Notes: generated from the sequence alone by a model not told the origin. A stretch of 64,000 nucleotides of DNA from Chryseobacterium balustinum (GCF_900168205.1 NZ_FUZE01000019.1:31530-95529); one strand, 5' to 3'. Counted from the first letter of the stretch, positions 9,206-19,396 are shown. Translations and numbers: made by a program.

Positions 9206-9249
9206 TTTTATTACAGATGACATTTGTTTTGTATTTATAGTTTATTAAT

Positions 9250-9669
9250 TTAATACTCTAAATTTTCAAAATACATTTGTAATCCTAATGCTCTATTTTT
9301 TACAATTTCTTTTTTCTTATTTTCAGCAATATTATACCACATTGTTCCTTCTTTTACTTCAAAATAAAATTTAGTAATGAATTTAAATTCTTTATCTCTA
9401 TAAATAATCCATTCCTTTTGAGAAGCTTTCAATATTTCAAAAGCTTCTTTTGGAAGTTTAGTTGAAAGAAGATTATAATATTTATTAAGCTCTTTATCCC
9501 AAGACTCTCTTGCTTTTATAGTACATTTTCGCATTTCAGCATTCGAAATATCTTGTTTGTCAAAACATTTTGATTCTTCAATATCTATAAAATTTTCTTG
9601 CTGATTTTTATTCTGAGAAAATACCGAAACAGAAAAAAAAATAAAAAGTAGAGAAACCAATTTTTTCAT
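9250..9669 (-). CDS. LprI/DUF1311-type secreted protein
   Basis: A 139-residue protein with a signal peptide (MKKLVSLLFIFFSVSVFSQ). The mature part resembles the LprI/DUF1311 lysozyme-inhibitor-like domain, with paired cysteines (SKCFDK, MRKCTIK) and the helical ESWDKELNKYYNLL segment typical of that family. The family is periplasmic and some members inhibit lysozyme, but the role here is not shown. It sits between the thioredoxin-fold gene and a TonB-domain-like gene on the same strand, with short spacers suggesting co-transcription. Confidence 0.7.
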   Translation of the reverse strand: MKKLVSLLFIFFSVSVFSQNKNQQENFIDIEESKCFDKQDISNAEMRKCTIKARESWDKELNKYYNLLSTKLPKEAFEILKASQKEWIIYRDKEFKFITKFYFEVKEGTMWYNIAENKKKEIVKNRALGLQMYFENLEY

Positions 9670-9680
9670 AATTTTTGAAA

Positions 9681-10118
9681 CTAAAAATTCTTAAATCGAT
9701 ACGGTATTTTCACAATATCAATTACTTTTTCACCTTGACTATTTTTCCCGGCGGTCCACTTTATATTTTGGGTAGATTTTGCCGCGGCGGCTTTCACTTC
9801 TTTATTAAAAGTTTCATTTTTTCCGAACGTTGAAATATTAAGTACATTTCCTTGTTGGTCTATCTTTAAAATGATTTCTGTATTTAAATTTTCACCAATG
9901 TCCTGTAACTTTTTTTTATCAATATTCTCATCAATATTCTTCAGAAATGCTCTGTTTCCACTCGGAAAATGTGCAGGGAAAGTTACTCTCGGCGGTGGCG
10001 GAACAGATAAATCCTGCGGTTGTTTTGATTGGTATCGGTCTGCGATTTTTATTTCGTGTTTTTGAGAAAAAACTATAGTAATAGAAAGAATACTGAATAT
10101 GCAAAATATTTTTTTCAT
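9681..10118 (-). CDS. Secreted protein with a TonB-C-like domain
   Basis: A 145-residue protein with a signal peptide (MKKIFCIFSILSITIVFSQ). A Pro-rich stretch (SVPPPPRVTFP) is followed by a domain with the pattern of the TonB C-terminal fold (IILKIDQQGNVLNISTFGKN, then IKWTAGKNSQGEKV and a closing IPYRFKNF strand). It has no cytoplasmic membrane anchor of the usual energy-transducer kind, only a cleavable signal. It is therefore more likely a stand-alone TonB-C-like protein of unknown role than an energy transducer. Confidence 0.55.
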   Translation of the reverse strand: MKKIFCIFSILSITIVFSQKHEIKIADRYQSKQPQDLSVPPPPRVTFPAHFPSGNRAFLKNIDENIDKKKLQDIGENLNTEIILKIDQQGNVLNISTFGKNETFNKEVKAAAAKSTQNIKWTAGKNSQGEKVIDIVKIPYRFKNF

Positions 10119-10133
10119 GCTCTGATTTAATCA

Positions 10134-10685
10134 TTAATTGTTTTCTACTTTATTTTTAATTTCTGCAATTTCAGGATATTTTACAGAATAAATTATATCG
10201 TATTTGTCTCCTTTCTTGAAATTGTCATTATAATTATAAATTCCTTTTTTATAAATACCGTTTCTGGTTTTATATTGAAATATTGCCCAAACTTTCCATC
10301 CTCCTCTTGTGTACCTGCTTTCCAGATTTATTACTTCTGCAATTGATTTTTCAATTGGTTCATTATTTAAAATATTTTGAATTCTTCTATCAGTTAAATT
10401 TCCTGTAATAATCATTGAACAAAACATCCCAATAACTGCAAAACCTATTATTGCAGTGTTCTTAATCGTTTTTTTTATCCACAGCATTTTATTCGAACTG
10501 AAATTTGGTTTTTTAAAACTGTAATATTTCCCCAATAATGAGAACGTAATAATTAGCCAACTACAGAAAAAAAATAAATAACTTATTATTTCCAAAAAAC
10601 CGTTGTCTTTATAACCAAAAAAGAAAATTACTGAAAATCCTACTAAGATTAAGAGTATTCCATAAAGTAAAGCTTTATTTTTCAA
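10134..10685 (-). CDS. Membrane protein of unknown function
   Basis: A 183-residue protein with about three or four hydrophobic segments (residues 7-25, 32-50 and about 75-95) and a soluble C-terminal domain of about 80 residues (VINLESRYTRGGWKVWAIFQ, KKGDKYDIIYSVKYPE). The C-terminal pattern resembles DUF3592-like domains, but I cannot assign it firmly. It begins the minus-strand cluster of small envelope genes and lies 58 bases from the end of the large helicase gene. Confidence 0.6.
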   Translation of the reverse strand: MKNKALLYGILLILVGFSVIFFFGYKDNGFLEIISYLFFFCSWLIITFSLLGKYYSFKKPNFSSNKMLWIKKTIKNTAIIGFAVIGMFCSMIITGNLTDRRIQNILNNEPIEKSIAEVINLESRYTRGGWKVWAIFQYKTRNGIYKKGIYNYNDNFKKGDKYDIIYSVKYPEIAEIKNKVENN

Positions 10686-10743
10686 ATTAAATATTTTTCG
10701 TTTACTATTAATAAAGGATGAAAATCAAAAAAAGTTTTAAAAT

Positions 10744-13700
10744 TTACCCCAAAACAATTCTCCCATCAACTTCCTTCAACACCCCTTTTCCAATCAATTC
10801 CTCCACAGAAAAATTCACTACAGAATCAATCTGAGAACCCACTTTCGCAAACCCAAAAGTTTTACAAACCGCACGAACCAATTCGTCCTTATTTAAACTC
10901 AAACTCGAATGCATCAATTCCATAATAGCAACCGATATTTCTTCAGGAGCAATCTCATCAATCAATCTTTTTTCTATTGAATTGTCTCGGTAGAAATCAA
11001 GATTTTGAGGTTGTAGATTTTCGTTCCAGTAAAATTTCTGATAATTTTCTGTGGTTTGTAAATTCGGGATAGAATTTAAAGTTTCCAAAAGATAATTATT
11101 CATTTTTCCACCTGCTCTTGAAGTATTCCAAAGTTTAAGAATCTTCCTGAATAAAGCATTCTGGCTAATCGGTGATTCGATATCAATAATCGTTTTAATC
11201 TGATTTAAAAGAACGGGTTTATTTTCAAAAAGATAAATAGATTCTGAGTTCGCATTAATTTCCGGACTCAATTCTGCTGCAACATAAGAAATCATTTTCG
11301 AAGGTTTTTCAGTTTCCGAAACTTCACTCAGATAGACTTTTTCAGAAGTTTTCAGTTCAATGATTTCTTCCTTTTTTTCTTTTGTCTCGGTCTTTATTTT
11401 CTCAATTTCAGCCTGAATTTTTTCAACAATTTTTTCTTTATTTTTAATCCAGTCCAGAGTCCAGATCCTGAAAACATTCCATCCCAAACCTTTCAAAACA
11501 TTCGGAACAAGCAATTCTCGGTCATTGGTGGTATTGATATTGAAATAATTTTCACTGTCCACTAAAATCGCCATCAAATATTCGCTTTCATGTTCAGGAT
11601 TAATAACGCCGATATCGATTTTATATTCCGAAGTTCCGATGTTGGTTTTGATTTTCAGACCGCCTTCCTCCAAATGTTTAGTAATCGAATTCACCATCAG
11701 TTTTTGTTGATTTACCGTTTGATTTGAATTGTGATAAACCAAACCTTTTTCAGAAAAGTTCAAGAAGTTTTTTAACCCTAAAACACCTTCCGAACTCGTC
11801 CTATTCATGTCTATTTGGTCGCCTTTTAACGAAGAAAACACTTTCATTTCGTAACGCGCTCTTGTTACAGCAACATTCAGTCGTCTCCAACCTCCGTCGC
11901 GGTTGAGCGGACCGAAATTCATCGAAACTTTTCCGTCTTCATCAGGTCCGTAACCAATCGAGAACAGAATAATATCACGTTCATCACCCTGTACATTTTC
12001 AAGATTTTTAATGAAAATTGGTTCCTCAGAATTAATGGTAAACTCTTCCAAATGCGGATTTTCCTGAAATAATTTCTGCAGTAAATCTTCAATCAGACTT
12101 TGCTGAGTCTGGCTGAAAGTCACTACACCAATCGATTTTTTATTTTGCTTTTCAAGATGATCTTTAATGTATTGAATTATTGCTTCTGCTTCATTTTTAT
12201 TGGTTCTCGTTTTTCCTTTATCGTAAAATCCGTCAATAAATTCAAACGTTACTTTTCGGTTCAGATCATCCGGAGATGGGAACGTGAGCAGTTTATTATC
12301 GTAAAAATGAGCGTTGGAGAAAGAAATCAAACTTTCATGCTTGCTTCGGTAATGCCTCAGTAAATAATTTGAAGGAATCGAAAGCGCCAGACAGTCATCC
12401 AAAATACTTTCCAGATCTTCGAGCTCAAAATTTTCTTCATCAACTTTCTGGGAAGCAAAGAAACTCGTCGGCGGCATCTGTTTCGGATCGCCCACAATAA
12501 TCGCCTGTTTTGCCCTCGCCAAAGCACTTACTGCCTCAGAAGTAGGCAGCTGCGAAGCTTCATCGAAAATTACTAGGTCAAAATGCTCTTCATTTACATC
12601 AAAATATTGCGCCACCGAAATCGGACTCATCAACATACAAGGTTTCAGCCTCGGAATTAAAGTTGGAATTTGATCGAATAGTTTTCTAATCGATAAACCT
12701 CGACCTTTGTTTCTGATGGCTTTCTGCAAAATTCCAATTTCTGAGCTTTGAACGGCTTCCTGAGAAAAATTAGGAATTCTATCGCTCAGTTTCATCGTTA
12801 ACTGATTTTTGGTCAGTTCCGTAAATTCTTTATGAAGATTTTTATACTGCTGAATCTGAGATTCGTAAATATTGGCATCAAAACCGTTCAAAGTTCCCGA
12901 ACTGTAAATGGTTTTAATGAATAAATTCAGATGAATGATTTTTTCAAACTCGAGTTCAAGAGATTCTGTATCGAGCCAGCCTTTTTCAAGGAAATCGATG
13001 AACCAGTTTAGGTTTAAATCTTGTGCTTTTTCTTTTAAAGCATTAAAATTAATCCAGTCTTCCAACTGATGAATATTCTGAATAATTGTCTGTAAATCCG
13101 CATCATTAGGGATTTCATGCACAAATTCTAAAAGCTGAGTTTCTGCATTGTCAAAGTCTTTCAACGTTTCAACGACTTCAGAAATATTCTGATTGTTATC
13201 TTGTTTTGATGAAAAATCTTTCAGCCATTCCGGAAAATTCGGAATGGAAATTTTTTGAGTTAAATCCTTCGTACTTTCAATGGTTTTTAAATCTTTTTCA
13301 ATCGAAGAAATATCAAACGAATTTCCGGTAAAATAAAGATTCGTCACCGATGAAAGTGCATTGTAATGAAGATTGTTTAATTGATTTTTAAGTTGCTGAT
13401 AATTTTCAAGCTTGTCAAAAAGTCCATCGATTTGCACATCAGATTCTATTCCTGATTTGGCGTAACCGTTTAGTTGCTGTTTTACTTTCCTTTGTTTAAA
13501 CCATTTCGGAATAAACCATGTATGTTTTGCCTGATTCCACAACAATTTTAATGAAGCAAAATCTATATTTAAAATGGAAGAATTAAAATTGGAAGTGATT
13601 TGATTTTCAGTTTGTTGAAGCTGAGTTTGCTGAGTCATCCAGTTTTTGAATAAATTCAGCTGACCTTCATTAAAAACCAAATCGATTAAACCAGATTTCA

Positions 13701-16437
13701 CCGGATTGTTTTTTAAATATTCAAGAATTTCTATGCTGTCAGCATTGGAAACTTCATCCAATTGAAACTGCTTTTTTACCTGTTCTGCCGAACTTTTCTT
13801 TTCATTAAACTGACTGATTGCGGAAAGAATAAGATTTTTATTTTCAAACTGATGACTTGAAGTTTTTATCGGACGTAAAGCATGAAGCGATGGCTGTCCG
13901 ATTTTCTGCACAATCGACGCAAAAGGAATTAACCAGTCTTTCCACTGATTCCAGTTGAAAACATCGGCACTTTCCAAAGGGAAATTGATGTGAAAACGTT
14001 CATCTGCTTTTACATGATTGGTTTCCAAAAAGGCAATGGTATCAAATAAACTCCAGCCAATCGGAAATTTATGGTGCAGTTCATTTACATATTTCCCAAG
14101 TTCTTTTCTGCGTTCGTCGAGACGTTTTGCTTCTTCATGATAATCGGCATTGATTTTATACTTCGGAACTTCCAAAGTTCTTTCAAACTGTTTCAGTACA
14201 TCTGATTTTTTAGATTTATTGGAATGCAATTCGAGGCAGAATGCACCCAAACCAATATTTTCCAATCGGTGATGAACCACATCCAAAGCTGCTTTTTTGG
14301 CGGCAACGAAAAGTACTTTTTTATCATTCGATAAAGCATCGGCAATAATGTTGGTAATTGTCTGTGATTTTCCAGTTCCGGGAGGCCCTTGAAGAATAAA
14401 ACTTTTATTGAGATTGGCATTCTTTACCGCATTTAACTGAGAATTGTCGGTCGAAATTGGCAAAACCAATTCTGAAGCTGAAATATTTTCTAAACTTTGA
14501 GCATCATTTTCCACGCTTTCCAAAGTTCCTGTCAATCGTCCGTCGATCAGACTTTTTACAATCGAACTTTTCTGAATTTCTTCCGAATATTTTGAAATAT
14601 CCTGCCAAAGAATCAATTTATTAAAGGAAAAAATTCCCAAAACCAACTGCTCCAGAACATCCCAACCTTCAAGATTGAGAACCGCATTTCTGATAATCGC
14701 CAAAACTTTCGGCACATCAACTCCCGATTCGTCCATCGGAAGATTTTCGAGACTGTTGATGTTGAGCTTGAATTCCTGTTTTAAATATTCAAGCAACGTA
14801 ATATTAATCATCGTTTCTTCTTCACGGCTTCGAAGTGTGAATTTAGAATTCACAGATTTTCTCGAAAGTTCAACAGGAACTAATAAAATAGGAGCGAGTC
14901 TTGGAACGTCTTTGTTTTTTGGTTCAAACCATTTTAATAGCCCAATTCCCAAATATAATGTACTTTTCCCGTTTTCTTCTTCTGCGAGTTTTGCGCTTCT
15001 GTAAAGATTGGTAAGAATATTATCGAGATCATCCTGATGATAATATGTTAAAAGTCGGTTGTATTTAAACTCATCATCAGCAAGTTTAAAAAGCGGTTGC
15101 GACTGATGTAAAGGCTCGCCATAAAGATTGTATTTTCTGAGAATTGCCTGGTTGTTGTCGGGATGAATCGTAAATGATTTTCCGTCGGCTAAACTGTCTT
15201 CAAGCACATTAATTTTAGAATCAACCAATTGAAGCATACTTTTGGTGAACCGCAAATTCAGAAGATTATTTCTGAGCGAAAGATCGAGTAGTTTTCTTTC
15301 CCAGACTTTCTGTTTGGTAAGATTTGAAAAATCGGTCAGCTCGAGATCATCATATTGAGTTCCCAAATCAAAATCCTGATCAAGTTTTGTAGAGTTTTGA
15401 ACAGGTTTTAAATCTTCTGTCAAATTATTTTCATTTTTCAAAAGTGGGAGAGGAGAAATTCCCGCTGACCTTGCATTTTTAATGTCTAATGAGAGCAAAA
15501 ATCTTGATGAATCCATCAACTGAGTTTCCGCAGAATTCATCGCATCTTTGAAGGAAAGATTACTTCCTTTGCAAAGACTGGTCGATTCAATTAACGCAAT
15601 TTCTTTTATTCCGGTTGCAATTCTTTTAGAAATTGCAGCCTGATCAAAATTGATTATTCCATCGAAACGCTGATCATCCAACCAAACTCCAACAAAAGCG
15701 TGACCTTCCGTTACAACGATAATCGGATTCAAATCAATTGCTTCCAGACACGCTGCAAAAAGCAAAGGAATATCAATGCAGTTCCCGAATTTTGTTTCTA
15801 AAACCGTGTCTATAAGCCTAATTCTTTGTCCGTTCTTTTCAAAACTTGGCGGCATTGCGCTGTAAATCAATTCCAGATTCTGAATGGATTTGTAAATTGC
15901 CGAAACCATTTGCAAAACCCTTTCCTTGCTCTTCTGCTGATAACCTTCAAAAGATGAGGTGAGTTTGTTTCTCGCTAAAATATCGATTGCATCTGCTTTC
16001 AGTTTGTACAGCGAAGTATTATTGGAAAGAACATAGGAAGCCAAAAGTTGCGGATACGATTGCAATCCACCAAAATAATCCATCGGGAGAACTTCTATGC
16101 TGAAACTTTTTTCATAAATAGATTCTCCGCCTTTAAAAACCTGAATTTTAATTTGATCTAAATCTTTTTCGGTCAGTCTTTTCAATAACATGTTATTAAA
16201 AACAAAGTTGAAAAGGGAAATTTTATACAACGAATTTTGCTTTATTTTATCAATATAAACATCATATTTTTCAAATAAACCCAAAGATGAGGTGATCTGA
16301 AGGTTTAAGTTTTCAAAATCTTCACTCACTTCTCTGAAGGAAATGCTTTGAAGAAAAGAATATTGGTTTAAACAAAAAGTATAATTGAAATAAGGATTGT
16401 GTTGTATTTGTAAGTCAAACGGAATAATCTGCTCCAT
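10744..16437 (-). CDS. Giant DUF4011-type helicase with transglutaminase-like and Vsr-like domains, possible defence protein
   Basis: A 1897-residue protein. Residues about 160-260 look like a transglutaminase/cysteine-protease core, with Cys220 (KFGNC), His246 (EGHAFVG) and Asp259 in the right order. A DUF4011-like region follows (about 375-600: VWERKLLDLSLRNNLLNLR). The SF1 helicase core has Walker A GPPGTGKSQT near residue 685, DEASQLP near 1290 and helicase motifs V/VI (VQGDERDIILFSIGYG, RLNVAVTRAR). Residues about 1580-1670 resemble a Vsr-type/REase fold (GTSEYKIDIGVINPE, VDSENYF, FRIWTLDW). The C-terminus is DUF3320-like. Related helicase-Vsr proteins occur in anti-phage systems. It appears monocistronic. 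Confidence 0.85.
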   Translation of the reverse strand: MEQIIPFDLQIQHNPYFNYTFCLNQYSFLQSISFREVSEDFENLNLQITSSLGLFEKYDVYIDKIKQNSLYKISLFNFVFNNMLLKRLTEKDLDQIKIQVFKGGESIYEKSFSIEVLPMDYFGGLQSYPQLLASYVLSNNTSLYKLKADAIDILARNKLTSSFEGYQQKSKERVLQMVSAIYKSIQNLELIYSAMPPSFEKNGQRIRLIDTVLETKFGNCIDIPLLFAACLEAIDLNPIIVVTEGHAFVGVWLDDQRFDGIINFDQAAISKRIATGIKEIALIESTSLCKGSNLSFKDAMNSAETQLMDSSRFLLSLDIKNARSAGISPLPLLKNENNLTEDLKPVQNSTKLDQDFDLGTQYDDLELTDFSNLTKQKVWERKLLDLSLRNNLLNLRFTKSMLQLVDSKINVLEDSLADGKSFTIHPDNNQAILRKYNLYGEPLHQSQPLFKLADDEFKYNRLLTYYHQDDLDNILTNLYRSAKLAEEENGKSTLYLGIGLLKWFEPKNKDVPRLAPILLVPVELSRKSVNSKFTLRSREEETMINITLLEYLKQEFKLNINSLENLPMDESGVDVPKVLAIIRNAVLNLEGWDVLEQLVLGIFSFNKLILWQDISKYSEEIQKSSIVKSLIDGRLTGTLESVENDAQSLENISASELVLPISTDNSQLNAVKNANLNKSFILQGPPGTGKSQTITNIIADALSNDKKVLFVAAKKAALDVVHHRLENIGLGAFCLELHSNKSKKSDVLKQFERTLEVPKYKINADYHEEAKRLDERRKELGKYVNELHHKFPIGWSLFDTIAFLETNHVKADERFHINFPLESADVFNWNQWKDWLIPFASIVQKIGQPSLHALRPIKTSSHQFENKNLILSAISQFNEKKSSAEQVKKQFQLDEVSNADSIEILEYLKNNPVKSGLIDLVFNEGQLNLFKNWMTQQTQLQQTENQITSNFNSSILNIDFASLKLLWNQAKHTWFIPKWFKQRKVKQQLNGYAKSGIESDVQIDGLFDKLENYQQLKNQLNNLHYNALSSVTNLYFTGNSFDISSIEKDLKTIESTKDLTQKISIPNFPEWLKDFSSKQDNNQNISEVVETLKDFDNAETQLLEFVHEIPNDADLQTIIQNIHQLEDWINFNALKEKAQDLNLNWFIDFLEKGWLDTESLELEFEKIIHLNLFIKTIYSSGTLNGFDANIYESQIQQYKNLHKEFTELTKNQLTMKLSDRIPNFSQEAVQSSEIGILQKAIRNKGRGLSIRKLFDQIPTLIPRLKPCMLMSPISVAQYFDVNEEHFDLVIFDEASQLPTSEAVSALARAKQAIIVGDPKQMPPTSFFASQKVDEENFELEDLESILDDCLALSIPSNYLLRHYRSKHESLISFSNAHFYDNKLLTFPSPDDLNRKVTFEFIDGFYDKGKTRTNKNEAEAIIQYIKDHLEKQNKKSIGVVTFSQTQQSLIEDLLQKLFQENPHLEEFTINSEEPIFIKNLENVQGDERDIILFSIGYGPDEDGKVSMNFGPLNRDGGWRRLNVAVTRARYEMKVFSSLKGDQIDMNRTSSEGVLGLKNFLNFSEKGLVYHNSNQTVNQQKLMVNSITKHLEEGGLKIKTNIGTSEYKIDIGVINPEHESEYLMAILVDSENYFNINTTNDRELLVPNVLKGLGWNVFRIWTLDWIKNKEKIVEKIQAEIEKIKTETKEKKEEIIELKTSEKVYLSEVSETEKPSKMISYVAAELSPEINANSESIYLFENKPVLLNQIKTIIDIESPISQNALFRKILKLWNTSRAGGKMNNYLLETLNSIPNLQTTENYQKFYWNENLQPQNLDFYRDNSIEKRLIDEIAPEEISVAIMELMHSSLSLNKDELVRAVCKTFGFAKVGSQIDSVVNFSVEELIGKGVLKEVDGRIVLG

Positions 16438-16563
16438 AAATGTTTTTTGTGATTATCATTCTCTTTTTCGAGAGATAATGCAATTTAGAAATAAAACAGA
16501 TATGTACAAAAAAGTTTGGCTTAGTGAGAAGGAAAATTATGAATTATTCGAATATATAATCAT

Positions 16564-17319
16564 TCAATTCTTTCTTTTCCCATTAAACACTACATCAAAC
16601 GCCAAATAACTCACATCATACGGATGACTTCCTCCCACCAGATTATTCATATAACCAATATCAAAAGTTACAGCTGAATTTTTTGGAGTTACCGAATAAT
16701 ATGCTAAAAAACGGCTTTCGTGATATTTCCAATCACTCCATTCTTTTGAAACGGCATCTTTTTCAGTTGAAAATAATTGTTCGGAACTTAAAATTATTTT
16801 TTTTGATGCATCTTCATTCAGGTCGATACTTAATTGCAGACGCAATCGGCTTCGCAAAGCAAAAGATTCAGCATCTTCCAGGCTTTTGGGAGCGAAAAAT
16901 TTTCTGAATTCCTGTCTGAAAGTAGGTGTTATTTTAAGTTTTGAGTTTTTAAAAACGTGCGATAAACGACCATATAATCTAATTTCCTGCTGATCAACAA
17001 TATTATTATCGGCTGTATTTTTCTCTTTTTGATTCCTGAAACTTACCGCAAAAGAATATTTCCAATCGTTTTTGAGCTGCTTGTAAAACTCCTGATTGAG
17101 AACCAAAATAGAAGGTTTTTCTATAGGATTGATTGACGTTTCGCCCGTTCGTCCCATTCCGAAATAGCTCATCGATTCCCAATTTTTACTCAACTTTTGT
17201 TTGACTCCTGCAGCCAACCAGCTCGCCGTTTTAGCATGTCCCAAACCCGGCGGACTGATCTGTGCAGAAAGATTTACAGCAACAAAACATAGAGTGAAAA
17301 TGATCAAAAATCTCTTCAT
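16564..17319 (-). CDS. DUF2490 family outer-membrane-type protein
   Basis: Start taken at MKRFLIIFTLCFVAVNLSAQ. This gives a clean signal peptide and leaves one base between this gene and the stop of the upstream PepSY gene; the longer frame would overlap it. The 251-residue product shows the DUF2490 pattern (ASWLAAGVKQKLSKNW, LVLNQEFYKQLKNDW) and alternating beta strands ending near AFDVVFNGKRKN, as in small outer-membrane barrels. The function of DUF2490 is unknown. It is probably translated together with the PepSY-like gene. Confidence 0.8.
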   Translation of the reverse strand: MKRFLIIFTLCFVAVNLSAQISPPGLGHAKTASWLAAGVKQKLSKNWESMSYFGMGRTGETSINPIEKPSILVLNQEFYKQLKNDWKYSFAVSFRNQKEKNTADNNIVDQQEIRLYGRLSHVFKNSKLKITPTFRQEFRKFFAPKSLEDAESFALRSRLRLQLSIDLNEDASKKIILSSEQLFSTEKDAVSKEWSDWKYHESRFLAYYSVTPKNSAVTFDIGYMNNLVGGSHPYDVSYLAFDVVFNGKRKN

Positions 17320-17320
17320 T

Positions 17321-17767
17321 TTAATCTTCTCTTTTTTGTAAAATTCTTCCCTGTGCATCAAAAACTACTTTCCATTCTTGAGAACGATTTTTCAGTTCGA
17401 CGTTGTAAATCACTTTTCTACCTTCAGTAATTTTCTTTACATCATCGATTCTGTAACCAGGAAAAGATCTGTTGATGGAAGTTACAACCGATTTCGGAAG
17501 ATTACTTTTTGAAATTTCTTCTTCATGTCTTACCAATTTTCCGTCTCTGGAATACAAAACTTTATGATCATCACCTAATAATCCGGTTTCAAATTCTACT
17601 TCATAAAGATTTCCTTTAATTTCCCAGTCGATATCGGCTGCTTTTGGAAAACTTTTTTGGAAATTGTTAAGAATAACCGAAGGAACTTCATTTTGATGAA
17701 TATCCTGTGCTGAAATGTTGGTTAAACTTAAACCTAAAATGCTGATTGCTACAATTAAATTTTTCAT
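17321..17767 (-). CDS. PepSY-like periplasmic protein
   Basis: A 148-residue protein with a signal peptide (MKNLIVAISILGLSLTNISA). Two PepSY-like/DUF2874 repeats are visible. The first covers VILNNFQKSFPKAADIDWE and YEVEFETG. The second covers VVTSINRSFPGYRIDDVKKI and YNVELKNRSQEWKVVFD. Such proteins are periplasmic and are often found next to two-component systems in Bacteroidota. Here the kinase/regulator pair lies 4.5 kb away. Its stop is one base from the start of the DUF2490 gene, which implies one transcript. Confidence 0.8.
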   Translation of the reverse strand: MKNLIVAISILGLSLTNISAQDIHQNEVPSVILNNFQKSFPKAADIDWEIKGNLYEVEFETGLLGDDHKVLYSRDGKLVRHEEEISKSNLPKSVVTSINRSFPGYRIDDVKKITEGRKVIYNVELKNRSQEWKVVFDAQGRILQKRED

Positions 17768-18026
17768 AACGTAAATTTTATAATGCTAATTTCCGACATG
17801 ATTCTGGAAACAATTGGGAATGATGTTTTTTTAACCATTAAAATCAATTTAAGTTTTAAGATAGTTTAAGGAAAAAAATTCTTAGTCTTCATCAGCAAAA
17901 TCTGTGAGAGTTTAAAAAAATTAGAGAAGATAATTATTGTCAAGCTGGTATCTAAATGATTTGCCACAATTAAATTCAGAGCAGAATTGAATATCTTTGA
18001 ACAGATTGTTTTAAATAATTAAAAAA

Positions 18027-18464
18027 ATGAAAAGATTATTTCAACTCACGGTTATCATAATAATCATGTTATTTCAACAAAAGATATATGCTCAGAAAAC
18101 AGCTGCAGCAAATGAATCTTCTAAATATACGATTGAAAACTGCGTGAACGAATTTGATTTAACTAAAGCAACAAAAACAAAATCCGGTTATCAGTATTGG
18201 TTTGCCGATAAGAAATTCACTGAAGAAAACACGTTGAAGATGAGTATCGTAGAACCTGGAAAATCTACACATGCGCCACATCATCATCCTGAAGAAGAAT
18301 TTTTTTATATTTTAGAAGGAAAAGCTTCTTTTTATCTAAATGGTAAAATCGTGGAAGTCGGAGCAAATACCAGTTTGTACTGTCCTCCAAATTCAGAGCA
18401 TGGAATTAGCAACGCAGGAGATAAAGATTTGAAATATCTGGTCATTAAAAAGGATTTGCGTTAG
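18027..18464 (+). CDS. Secreted cupin-domain protein
   Basis: A 145-residue protein with a signal peptide (MKRLFQLTVIIIIMLFQQKIYAQ). It contains a single cupin domain with the metal-binding motif THAPHHHPEEEFFYILEG and the second motif NSEHGISNAGD. The substrate is unknown; small secreted cupins can be isomerases, dioxygenases or sugar-binding proteins. A TATCTTTG element at 17992-17999 could be a -7 box, but no TTTG lies at the proper distance. It stands alone between two minus-strand groups. Confidence 0.8.
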   Translation: MKRLFQLTVIIIIMLFQQKIYAQKTAAANESSKYTIENCVNEFDLTKATKTKSGYQYWFADKKFTEENTLKMSIVEPGKSTHAPHHHPEEEFFYILEGKASFYLNGKIVEVGANTSLYCPPNSEHGISNAGDKDLKYLVIKKDLR

Positions 18465-18536
18465 TTATAAAAAATACTTATTTGAGAAAAAATATCACGC
18501 AGATTAAATAATTTTAAAATAAAAATCCAATCAAAA

Positions 18537-19334
18537 TCAAGGTTCATACACCAGTCTGAAAAACGAAGACATATTTTCTTTGTCGTGCGAAACAGGAATT
18601 CCCGTCACGATTCCCACAGCAAAATGTGAATCGAGTTTAATTTTTACTTGCGGACGAAGCGTGACCGACATTTTTCCATGACTGATTTCTTTGTTGACTT
18701 CCACGCCTATAAAATGACCGGAATTGGGTAAAGAATACATCACAGAAGTATTGATCTGCCAATCAACTGGTGTTTGGTTTTCTCCCAATTCATGCTGAAT
18801 CATCGGATACGTGTAAACCAAAGTATGAATATGAGAACCCCATTTTTTCGCAGCCACAAAAAACGGACTGTACACCAAACCTGTAATAAATTTTCCTTTG
18901 CCGTAATTTTTAAAATCTGTAAATTCTATGACTTGAGTATAGCCTAAAGCCATCGAAGTCTGAGATTTTTCTGAAACAAAAAAAGTGTACTGCGCAGAAA
19001 GTCTGATTCCGTCTAATCGGTTTCCGGGAATTTGTTCTTTGGTAGAATTATTTTTCGGACTGAAAAAAGAAAAATCGGTTTCCACCTCGAGACCTAATCG
19101 GTTAATCGGTGCAAATTCATACTCGGCTAAATATCCGCTTTCTCTATAATTTTTTCCACTTGAAAAATCGGCTCCCAAATTAAATTCCTTTTCGCCTTTT
19201 CTTGCTCCGAGATCTCTTACCAAGTCTTGAAAAATAGGTTCTGCGTGAGATACTTTTACGGCGTTAGACTTGGTTTGTGCAAATGCTGAGAAGCCTGCTA
19301 AAATGCTTAAAATTCCTGCTAGTATTGTTTTCAT
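18537..19334 (-). CDS. Outer-membrane beta-barrel-type protein of unknown function
   Basis: Start taken at MKTILAGILSILAGFSAFAQ, which gives a standard signal peptide and a 265-residue product. The conserved N-terminal block AEPIFQDLVRDLGARKGEKE is seen in a family of predicted outer-membrane proteins often mislabelled in databases. The rest alternates polar and hydrophobic residues as in a porin-like barrel. No enzyme motifs are visible. It lies downstream of the LysR gene on the same strand with a 62-base gap. Confidence 0.65.
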   Translation of the reverse strand: MKTILAGILSILAGFSAFAQTKSNAVKVSHAEPIFQDLVRDLGARKGEKEFNLGADFSSGKNYRESGYLAEYEFAPINRLGLEVETDFSFFSPKNNSTKEQIPGNRLDGIRLSAQYTFFVSEKSQTSMALGYTQVIEFTDFKNYGKGKFITGLVYSPFFVAAKKWGSHIHTLVYTYPMIQHELGENQTPVDWQINTSVMYSLPNSGHFIGVEVNKEISHGKMSVTLRPQVKIKLDSHFAVGIVTGIPVSHDKENMSSFFRLVYEP

Positions 19335-19396
19335 ATTACAAATCAACAGCACGAATCGGGAAAAATTTGGGAAGAAATCTGGAAAGAAATGGGAAT

